In this document: piece after piece, positions 1-5,546 of the stretch
Position numbering within the stretch: position 1 is the first letter of the stretch
Layout: the number at the start of each line of letters is the position of its first letter
Assembly: GCA_947307505.1 (NCBI GenBank)
Contig: CAMZJG010000067.1
Span: 1-6,114, forward strand
From: an uncultured Clostridia bacterium
GTDB lineage: Bacteria > Bacillota_A > Clostridia > Oscillospirales > Oscillospiraceae
Direction of reading: 5' to 3'
Length of the DNA stretch: 6,114 nucleotides
Translations under genes and position numbers: made by a program
Notes under the pieces: model-generated
Told to the model about the DNA's origin: nothing
The model's database searches: none
What the model saw: only the letters and a program-made list of their open reading frames with translations

Positions 1-1
1 C

Positions 2-1047
2 CTGGTCCCCTATCTCCAGGGCAGCGGGGAACACAAGTCCAAGCCCACCCAGCACAGCGTGAAGGAACTCCAGGGCATGGGCATCCATCCGGATATCATC
101 GTCCTGCGGTGCAACGAGCCTCTGGAAAAAACCCTCATGCAGAAGATCGCCATGTTCTGCAACGTGGCTCCGGACTGTGTCATTGAAAACCGAACTCTGC
201 CCATCCTCTACGCGGCGCCCCTGATGCTGGAGGAGCAGGGTCTCAGCGGCATCGTATGCCGCGAGTTGGGGATCCCCGCGCCGGAGCCGGATCTGCGGGA
301 CTGGGCGGCCATGGTGCAGCGGGTGCTCACCGCAGGCCAGAAGGTCACCGTGGGCCTGGTGGGAAAATACGTCCAGCTCCACGACGCCTATCTCTCCGTG
401 GCGGAGGCTCTCCGGCACGCAGGCTGGGCCGTCGGGGCGGAGATCGAGATCAAATGGATCGACAGCGAGACCGTCACGGAGGAGAACGCGGCCGCCACTC
501 TGGGGGACTGCGACGGCATTCTGGTCCCCGGAGGCTTCGGGGATCGGGGCATCGAGGGGATGATCCAGGCGGCGCGGTACGCCCGGGAAACGAAAAAGCC
601 CTACCTGGGCCTCTGCCTGGGGATGCAGATCGCGGTGATCGAGTTCGCCCGGCACGTCTGCGGTCTCACGGGTGCCACCAGCCGGGAATTCGACCCGGCC
701 TCCCCTGCCAAGGTCATCGACTACCTGCCGGATCCCTGCGCCTGGGGGCCTGGCCCTGCCGCATTGCTCCGGGGACTTTGATGGAGCGCTGCTACGGGCA
801 GGAACTGATCCATGAGCGGCACCGCCACCGCTATGAATTCAACAACGATTTCCGGGATACCCTGGAGCAGGCAGGTCTGGTGCTCAGCGGCACCAGTCCG
901 GACGGGAACATTGTGGAGACGGTAGAGCTCCGGGACCACCCCTTCTACCTGGGGGTGCAGTTCCATCCGGAGTTCAAGAGCCGGCCCAACAAGCCCCATC
1001 CTCTGTTCCTGGGGTTCATCCGGGCGGCGCTGCACGCCATGAATTGA
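2..1047 (+). pseudogene. pyrG: CTP synthase, 5'-partial, broken by an internal deletion and frameshift
   Basis: CTP synthase makes CTP from UTP, ATP and glutamine in the cytoplasm. The window opens inside the synthase domain, at about residue 190 of a protein usually near 535 residues (GEHKSKPTQHSVKEL, HPDIIVLRCNEP). The class I glutamine amidotransferase domain follows: [25 protein letters not shown], and GLCLGMQ with the nucleophile Cys codon at 614-616. This frame reads to VIDYLPD at 733, then turns to nonsense and stops at 779-781. The family sequence resumes in the next frame from about 727 ([40 protein letters not shown] with His at 964-966 and Glu at 970-972) and ends at TGA 1045-1047. 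The catalytic Cys and the His/Glu pair therefore lie in different frames. About seven residues normally found between LPD/LPE and the GGTLRLG motif are also absent, so this is a deletion, not a single-base slip. It could be a real null allele or an assembly error. The family is certain; the pseudogene status is not. Confidence 0.9.
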
Positions 1048-1102
1048 CCTTCGGTCGTGAATCGCGTCTGTTCGGCGCACGAGGATTCCCCCATACGCAA
1101 GG

Positions 1103-1134
1103 AAAAGGGGCCGTTTTGCAACGGCCCCTTTTTT
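1103..1134 (+). terminator. Intrinsic terminator after pyrG, possibly bidirectional
   Basis: A perfect 13-bp inverted repeat pairs 1103-1115 with 1120-1132 around a TTGC loop. The stem carries a GGGGCCGTT/AACGGCCCC core and is followed by a six-T run at 1129-1134. It lies 55 bases past the pyrG stop and faces the right way to end pyrG transcription. The four A bases at the left foot become a short U run on the opposite strand, so it may also act, more weakly, on transcripts leaving dapL. That fits its position between two convergent genes. Confidence 0.9.
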
Positions 1135-1161
1135 ATCATCCCAGGGAGGGATCCCGCCATG

Positions 1162-1245
1162 TCGCCCGGAGGGCGATCTTTCATGCGGCGTGGCCGCATT
1201 TCATTCCGCGCAGCGGAAGTTCACGCCCGCTCAGCGGGCATTTCA
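1162..1245. repeat. Tandem array of four mini-hairpins with TTTCA-type spacers
   Basis: Four perfect 6-bp stem, 3-base loop hairpins follow one another at 20-22 base spacing: 1162-1176 (TCGCCC/GGGCGA), 1184-1198 (TGCGGC/GCCGCA), 1204-1218 (TTCCGC/GCGGAA) and 1225-1239 (GCCCGC/GCGGGC). Spacers are tctttca, tttca, gttca and atttca, so TTCA is constant. Stem sequences differ from unit to unit while pairing stays exact, which suggests the fold and not the sequence is what is kept. I recall similar hairpin-plus-TTTCA strings in clostridial intergenic regions, but that is from memory. The last spacer supplies the dapL stop codon. Function is unknown; a 3' end stability or processing element, or a spreading repeat family, are possibilities. 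Confidence 0.8.
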
Positions 1246-2427
1246 TCCCAACAGCGCTTCCAGCCTGCTGCAGGCCTCCAGGGTGTCCCCCGGGTCCCCG
1301 AAGGCGGAGAAGCGGAAATACCCCTCCCCGCAGGCCCCGAAGCCTTCCCCGGGGGTGCCGACGACCTGTATCTCCGCAAGGAGCCTGTCGAAGAAGTCCC
1401 AGCTCCCCATGCCGCCGGGGCAGGCCAGCCAGATATAGGGGGCGTTTTTCCCCCCGGTATACCAGATGCCCAGCTTATCCAGGGTCTCTCCCAGGGTCCC
1501 GGCGTTTTGCTTGTAGATGTCCAGGGTCTCGTGGATCTGCTTCTGGCCTTCCGGCGTGAACACCGCCGCCGCTCCCCGCTGGAGGATATAGGAGACGCCG
1601 TTGGACTTTGTCGTGCGGTTGCGCACCCACATCTGCCGCAGATTCATCCCGCCCCGCTCCAGTTCCTTCGGGATGACCGTATACCCCGCGCGGGTACCGG
1701 TGAAGCCCGCAGTCTTGGATAGGGAGCAGATCTCAATGGCGCAGGTCCTGGCTCCCTCCATCTCAAAGATACTGTGGGGAAGCGCGGGATCTGAAATAAA
1801 CGCCTCATAGGCCGCGTCAAAGAGGATCACCGCCCCGGTGCGGTTGGCGTGGTCCACCCAGGCCTGAAGCCGCTCCCGGTCCAGCACGGAGCCGGTGGGG
1901 TTGTTGGGGGAACAGAGGTAGATCAGATCCCCCTCCTTTGCCCCGGAGGGATCCGGAAGAAAGCCCCCCTCCCGTCCCGTGGGCAGGTGGATGATCCGCC
2001 GCCCGGCCAGGATGCTGGCATCCACATAGGCGGGATAGGCGGGTTCGGGGATCAGGGCGGGACAGGCGGGATCGAAGAGGTCCAGGATGTGGCCCAGCTC
2101 ATCGCTGGCTCCGGAGGAGACAAAGACCTCCTCCGGGCTGAGGCCTATGCCCCGGCCGCCGTAGTACTCCGCAATGGCGGAACGCAGAAAGTCCGTCCCC
2201 AGCTCCGACTGATAGCCCCGGAATGTCTCCCTCCGGGCCTGGTCCTCCACCGCCCCATGCAGGGCCTGGATCACTGCCGGGCACAAAGGCTGAGACACGT
2301 CCCCGATCCCCATGCGCAGGAGCCTTTCCCCGGGATGCTCCCGCAGGTAATCAGCGGTCTTCTCGGCGATCCGGGCGAAAAGGTAGGAATCCTTCAGTTC
2401 CCCATAGTGTCTGTTGGGCGTCAGCAT
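1243..2427 (-). CDS. dapL: LL-diaminopimelate aminotransferase
   Basis: This PLP enzyme makes LL-2,6-diaminopimelate directly from tetrahydrodipicolinate with glutamate as amino donor, bypassing the succinylated or acetylated intermediates of lysine and peptidoglycan synthesis. The 394-residue protein has the normal family length and a fold-type I aminotransferase layout: N-terminal HYGELKDSYLF, substrate-region GYQSELGTDFLR near 71-82, SPNNPTG at 173-179, DAAYEAF at 204-210, and SLSKTAGFTGTRAGY with the PLP-binding Lys238. Near the C terminus, FRFSAFG (371-377) carries the Arg expected to bind the substrate carboxylate. The KTAGFTGTR block is typical of DapL and argues against a plain aspartate aminotransferase. 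The ATG at 2427-2425 overlaps the dapF stop by 7 bases, so translation is probably coupled. The nearest purine-rich stretch lies inside the dapF end and is not ideally spaced. It is the last gene of the - strand cluster, and its stop falls in the hairpin array. Confidence 0.95.
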   Translation of the reverse strand: MLTPNRHYGELKDSYLFARIAEKTADYLREHPGERLLRMGIGDVSQPLCPAVIQALHGAVEDQARRETFRGYQSELGTDFLRSAIAEYYGGRGIGLSPEEVFVSSGASDELGHILDLFDPACPALIPEPAYPAYVDASILAGRRIIHLPTGREGGFLPDPSGAKEGDLIYLCSPNNPTGSVLDRERLQAWVDHANRTGAVILFDAAYEAFISDPALPHSIFEMEGARTCAIEICSLSKTAGFTGTRAGYTVIPKELERGGMNLRQMWVRNRTTKSNGVSYILQRGAAAVFTPEGQKQIHETLDIYKQNAGTLGETLDKLGIWYTGGKNAPYIWLACPGGMGSWDFFDRLLAEIQVVGTPGEGFGACGEGYFRFSAFGDPGDTLEACSRLEALLG

Positions 2428-3215
2428 AGCTCCACATCCCCCTCATAGACAAATTCGCAGGGCCCGGTCATGCGCAGTTCGCCCTGGGGACTTACTTCCA
2501 GGTCGAGAACGCCGCCGTCCAGCTCCACCCGGATGGGTGTTCCGGGCTCACAGTATCCCTTGCTTACTGCCGCAGCGGCAGATGCGCAGGCTCCGGTTCC
2601 GCAGGCCAAAGTGACCCCGCTGCCCCGCTCCCAAACGCGCATGCGCAGGTGGTTTTTCTCCAGCACCTGGATGAACTCCACGTTCACCCCGCCGGGAAAG
2701 ACGGGGTGCTTTTCGATTTTCGGCCCCAGAGTATAAAGGGGTGCGTTCTCCGCGTCCTCCACAAAGATCACCGCGTGTGGGTTCCCCACATCTGCCGGGA
2801 TGCAGCGCACCTCCGTCCCGTCCGCCTCCAGGGTCTTCTCCGGGGAGACCGCCGCCCGCCCCATGTCCACGGTGACGGTCTTCACCCGTCCTCCGGCGGT
2901 GTGCAGCTCCAGGGTGCGAAGCCCTGCAAGGGTCTCGATCGTCAGGCGGGTCTTATCCGTATAGCCTTTGTCATATACGTATTTTCCCACGCAGCGGATC
3001 CCGTTGCCGCACATCCGTGCTTCGCTCCCGTCCGCGTTGAATATGCGCATGGAAAAGTCCGCCTTTTCAGAGGGAGAGATCCAGATCATCCCATCTGAGC
3101 CCGGCCCGAAGTGCCGATCTGACAGGCGGATGGAAACAGAAGGGGCGTTTTCGGGGACGACTCCGTATACATAGAGATAATCGTTTCCCAACCCCTGCAT
3201 TTTCGTGAAGTGCAT
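2421..3215 (-). CDS. dapF: Diaminopimelate epimerase
   Basis: DapF converts LL-diaminopimelate to the meso form, the lysine precursor and peptidoglycan cross-linking residue, by a cofactor-free two-cysteine mechanism. The 264-residue protein is of family length and shows both halves of the pseudo-symmetric fold: N-terminal FTKMQGLGNDYLYV, then ARMCGNGIRCVGKYV with Cys69 as one acid/base, GNPHAVIF at 144-151, GGVNVEF at 175-181, and ERGSGVTLACGTGACAS with Cys205 as the other. The start is supported by an AGGAGG Shine-Dalgarno sequence 5 bases upstream. It sits directly before dapL, whose product is its substrate, and overlaps it by 7 bases, so the two enzymes of this branch are made together. 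Nothing looks damaged. Confidence 0.97.
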   Translation of the reverse strand: MHFTKMQGLGNDYLYVYGVVPENAPSVSIRLSDRHFGPGSDGMIWISPSEKADFSMRIFNADGSEARMCGNGIRCVGKYVYDKGYTDKTRLTIETLAGLRTLELHTAGGRVKTVTVDMGRAAVSPEKTLEADGTEVRCIPADVGNPHAVIFVEDAENAPLYTLGPKIEKHPVFPGGVNVEFIQVLEKNHLRMRVWERGSGVTLACGTGACASAAAAVSKGYCEPGTPIRVELDGGVLDLEVSPQGELRMTGPCEFVYEGDVELC

Positions 3216-3220
3216 GATGT

Positions 3221-3226
3221 CCTCCT
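3221..3226 (-). promoter_or_regulatory. Ribosome binding site of dapF
   Basis: AGGAGG on the - strand, 5 bases before the ATG at 3215-3213, within a purine-rich AAAAGAGGAGGA stretch. It is the strongest ribosome binding site in the window and fixes the dapF start. Confidence 0.85.
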
Positions 3227-3230
3227 CTTT

Positions 3231-3265
3231 TCGGATCGGAGCCCGGCGAAGGGGGTCCGATCTGA
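3231..3265 (-). other. RNA hairpin in the guaA-dapF gap
   Basis: Bases 3231-3240 pair with 3256-3265 (TCGGATCGGA with TCCGATCTGA, ten pairs including one G-T). The 15-base loop has CCC and GGG runs that could extend the stem. On the transcribed - strand it is followed by GAAAAGAGGAGG and not by a U run, so it does not look like an intrinsic terminator. It ends 4 bases before the dapF Shine-Dalgarno sequence and starts 3 bases after the guaA stop, so it could mark a processing point, protect an mRNA end or affect dapF translation. Role inferred only. Confidence 0.5.
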
Positions 3266-3268
3266 GGC

Positions 3269-4810
3269 TTATTCGTATTCCACCGTGGCCGGGGGCTTGG
3301 ACGTGATATCGTACAGCACCCGGTTGACTCCGGGGACCTGGGCGCAGATGCGGCCGGATACCCGGTCCAGCAGGTCGTAGGGCAGCCTTGTCCAGTTGGC
3401 GGTCATAAAGTCCTCGGTGCTCACCGCCCGGAGCGCCACGGCGTAGTCGTAGCTCCGTCCGTCCCCCATGACCCCTACGGATCGCATATTGGTGAGGGCT
3501 GCGAAATACTGATCCGCGGTCCCCTGCAGCCCGGCTGCGGCCATCTCCTCCCGGAAAATGGCGTCCGCCTCCCGGAGGATCGCAAGCTTTTCCGCTGTCA
3601 CCGTGCCGATGATGCGGATGGCAAGCCCCGGTCCGGGGAAGGGCTGGCGGCTCACCAGGCTTTCCGGCAGGTCCAGTTCGCGGCCGAGCTGCCGCACTTC
3701 ATCCTTGAACAGACTCCGCAGGGGTTCCACGATGCCCCTGAAGCCCACCTCCGCTGGGAGGCCCCCCACATTGTGGTGGCTCTTGATGACGGCGGCGGAG
3801 CCCGCGCCGGATTCGATCACGTCCGGGTAGATGGTACCCTGGGCCAGGTATTCGATGGTGCCCAGCTTCCGGCTCTCCTCCTCGAAGACCCGGATGAATT
3901 CCTCTCCGATGCGCTTCCGCTTCTCCTCCGGCTTCCGCACGCCCTTCAGCCGCCCCAGGAAGCGTTTTCCCGCGTCCACCCGGAGGAAGCGGAGCTTCCG
4001 CCCGGCGAAAGCGGCCTCCACCTGGTCCCCCTCGTCCTTTCTCAGGAGGCCATGGTCCACGAAGACGCATGTGAGCCGCTCCCCCACGGCTTCGTCCAGC
4101 AGCGCCGCGCAGACGGATGAATCCACTCCGCCGGAGAGGGCCAGCAGCACCCGGCCGGAGCCGATCTTTTCCCGCAGTTCCCGGACGGCGGTCTCCCGGT
4201 AGCTCTCCATGGTCCAGTTCCCGTGAAGGGCGCAGACTTCATAGAGGAAGTTATGCAGAAGCAGGCTCCCCTCCTCCGTGTGCCGCACCTCCGGGTGGAA
4301 CTGCACCCCGTAGAAGCGACGATGCTCATCCCCGATGGCGGCGGTGGGACAAGAAGCGCTGCGGGCAAGAGGCACAAAGCCCTCGGGCAGACGGGAGATG
4401 TAATCCCCATGGCTCATCCAGGTGACGCTGCGCTGCCCCATGCCCCGCAGGAGCGGGCTGCCGGAATTGAATTCCGTCTCCGTCTTGCCGTATTCCCTGG
4501 CGCCGGCGGACCGGGCCGGCTCCACCTCGCCCCCCAGCAGCTTTGCCAGGAGCTGGCAGCCGTAGCAAATGCCCAGGATGGGCGTCCCCAGGTCGAAAAC
4601 CGCCGGATCCACGGTGGGGGCTCCCTCCTCATAGACGCTGTGGGGCCCCCCGGTAAAAATGATACCGGAGGGGCCGAAGGCTTTGATCTCGTCGATGCTC
4701 ATGGTGCAGGGCCGCAGCTCGCAGTAGATCTGCATTTCCCGCACCCGGCGGGCGATGAGCTGGTCATACTGCCCGCCGAAATCCAGGATCAGAATGCGCT
4801 CTCCCGTCAT
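3269..4810 (-). CDS. guaA: GMP synthase (glutamine-hydrolysing)
   Basis: GuaA converts XMP to GMP using ATP and glutamine, the last step of guanine nucleotide synthesis, in the cytoplasm. Counting from the ATG chosen here (513 residues, normal length), an N-terminal class I amidotransferase domain carries ILDFGGQYDQLIARRVRE, GICYGCQL with nucleophile Cys82, and GVQFHPEV with His172 and Glu174. The ATP-pyrophosphatase domain has the P-loop LSGGVDSS at about 225-232, then QGTIYPDVIES and KSHHNVGGLP. The C-terminal dimerisation domain has RQPFPGPGLAIRI and ends in the typical SKPPATVEYE. A GTG at 4819-4817 would add three residues, but it lies inside the GAGGTGA Shine-Dalgarno sequence that serves the ATG at 4810-4808, so the ATG is preferred. 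The gene begins 10 bases after the glutamate synthase domain gene and shares its glutamine chemistry. It appears intact. Confidence 0.97.
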   Translation of the reverse strand: MTGERILILDFGGQYDQLIARRVREMQIYCELRPCTMSIDEIKAFGPSGIIFTGGPHSVYEEGAPTVDPAVFDLGTPILGICYGCQLLAKLLGGEVEPARSAGAREYGKTETEFNSGSPLLRGMGQRSVTWMSHGDYISRLPEGFVPLARSASCPTAAIGDEHRRFYGVQFHPEVRHTEEGSLLLHNFLYEVCALHGNWTMESYRETAVRELREKIGSGRVLLALSGGVDSSVCAALLDEAVGERLTCVFVDHGLLRKDEGDQVEAAFAGRKLRFLRVDAGKRFLGRLKGVRKPEEKRKRIGEEFIRVFEEESRKLGTIEYLAQGTIYPDVIESGAGSAAVIKSHHNVGGLPAEVGFRGIVEPLRSLFKDEVRQLGRELDLPESLVSRQPFPGPGLAIRIIGTVTAEKLAILREADAIFREEMAAAGLQGTADQYFAALTNMRSVGVMGDGRSYDYAVALRAVSTEDFMTANWTRLPYDLLDRVSGRICAQVPGVNRVLYDITSKPPATVEYE

Positions 4811-4815
4811 GACGT

Positions 4816-4822
4816 TCACCTC
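4816..4822 (-). promoter_or_regulatory. Ribosome binding site deciding the guaA start
   Basis: GAGGTGA on the - strand matches seven bases of the consensus AGGAGGTGA and is followed by 5 bases and then ATG at 4810-4808. It contains the alternative GTG codon and overlaps the stop of the upstream gene, which implies coupled translation. Confidence 0.75.
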
Positions 4823-5546
4823 AGTTGGCCACGTACATCTGCCGGTAGGGATTGGCGCTGTCCGGCGTCACCACCGTGAAGGGGGAAGCCATGATGGAGG
4901 CGCAGTCCAGGCCGAAGATGCGGCAGTATTCCGCCAGGTAATCCCCGATCTCCGAAAGGTCCTCCGGCGTCGCGCTCCGGGCGGTCACCTGTTTGGGGAA
5001 AAGGATGTCCCGGCAGTCAGAGCGGAGAAAGAGCTTGCCCCCGTGCATCCCCGTGCAGGGATAATTGGAGACGATGGGTTTTCCGTCGGTATGGAGGCCC
5101 AGGACGATCAGGATGCCTCCCGCCTGGTATTCTCCCAGGAAGGAGCCTGCATGGCCGCCGATGATGATGACCGGCAGGTGCTCCTTGTAAGCCTTCATGT
5201 GGATGCCGGTGCGGTAGCCCGCGTCCCCCCGGACGTAGAGCTTGCCGCCCCGCATGGCGTAGCCCGCCGTGTCGCCGATGCTGCCGTGGACGAGGATGGT
5301 CCCGGCATTCATGGTGTCCCCCACCGCGTCCTGGGCGTTGCCGAAGACCTCGATCTCCCCGCCGTTGAGGTAAGCCCCCAGGGCGTTGCCGGGCACGCCG
5401 TGGAGCTTCAGGCTCCGTTTCCCCATGCCCGCGCCGATGAAACGCTGGCCCAGGCAGCCCTCGATCTCCGCGTCTCCCTCCGTATTGCGCAGCAGTTCGT
5501 TCAGGACCTGGAAATCCATGCCCCTTGCATCGATGTTCCTTGTCAT
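4821..5546 (-). CDS. Free-standing glutamate synthase GXGXG-domain protein (C-terminal domain of the GltB large subunit)
   Basis: The 241-residue protein corresponds to the C-terminal beta-helix (GXGXG) domain of the glutamate synthase large subunit, encoded on its own as in archaeal-type and many clostridial enzymes. In one-chain GltB this domain is structural and helps hold the amidotransferase and FMN domains together. Repeated glycine turns run from about 30 to 175: GQRFIGAGMG, LHGVPGNALGAYLNGG, VFGNAQDAVGDTM, VHGSIGDTAGYAMRGG, VRGDAGYRTGIHM and IIGGHAGSFLGEYQAGG. A C-terminal extension of about 60 residues follows (LSEIGDYLAEYCRIFGL), as is usual in stand-alone versions. The start has GGGAGGTG ending 4 bases upstream, and its ATG overlaps the stop of the oxidoreductase gene by 4 bases (ATGA). 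The amidotransferase and FMN subunits are not in the window and are expected upstream. A related GXGXG subunit, from formylmethanofuran dehydrogenase, is the main alternative but fits the neighbours less well. Confidence 0.88.
   Translation of the reverse strand: MTRNIDARGMDFQVLNELLRNTEGDAEIEGCLGQRFIGAGMGKRSLKLHGVPGNALGAYLNGGEIEVFGNAQDAVGDTMNAGTILVHGSIGDTAGYAMRGGKLYVRGDAGYRTGIHMKAYKEHLPVIIIGGHAGSFLGEYQAGGILIVLGLHTDGKPIVSNYPCTGMHGGKLFLRSDCRDILFPKQVTARSATPEDLSEIGDYLAEYCRIFGLDCASIMASPFTVVTPDSANPYRQMYVAN

Noticed and set aside
256..726. Open frame on the + strand in the frame where the pyrG C terminus later resumes
   Set aside because: Its translation is Arg/Gly/Pro-rich with no family resemblance, while the other frame here is clear CTP synthase. 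Only the part after about 727 in this frame is real.
714..781. Programmed ribosomal frameshift in pyrG
   Set aside because: There is no slippery heptamer at the junction, CTP synthase is not known to use frameshifting, and a frameshift would not account for the missing residues.
1148..1155. GGGATCCC palindrome just before the hairpin array as a fifth hairpin
   Set aside because: It has no loop, lacks the TTTCA spacer and breaks the 20-22 base spacing; chance is a sufficient explanation.
1162..1245. Hairpin array as a CRISPR
   Set aside because: Units are only about 21 bases, the would-be repeats (stems) differ in sequence, the spacers are constant, and no cas gene is present.
1849..2448. 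+ strand open frame of 199 codons opposite dapL
   Set aside because: It is antisense to the full-length dapL coding sequence, the translation resembles no family I know, and I saw no convincing ribosome binding site.
3231..3265. Intrinsic terminator after guaA
   Set aside because: No U run follows the stem on the transcribed strand; the next bases are GAAAAGAGGAGG, the dapF ribosome binding site.
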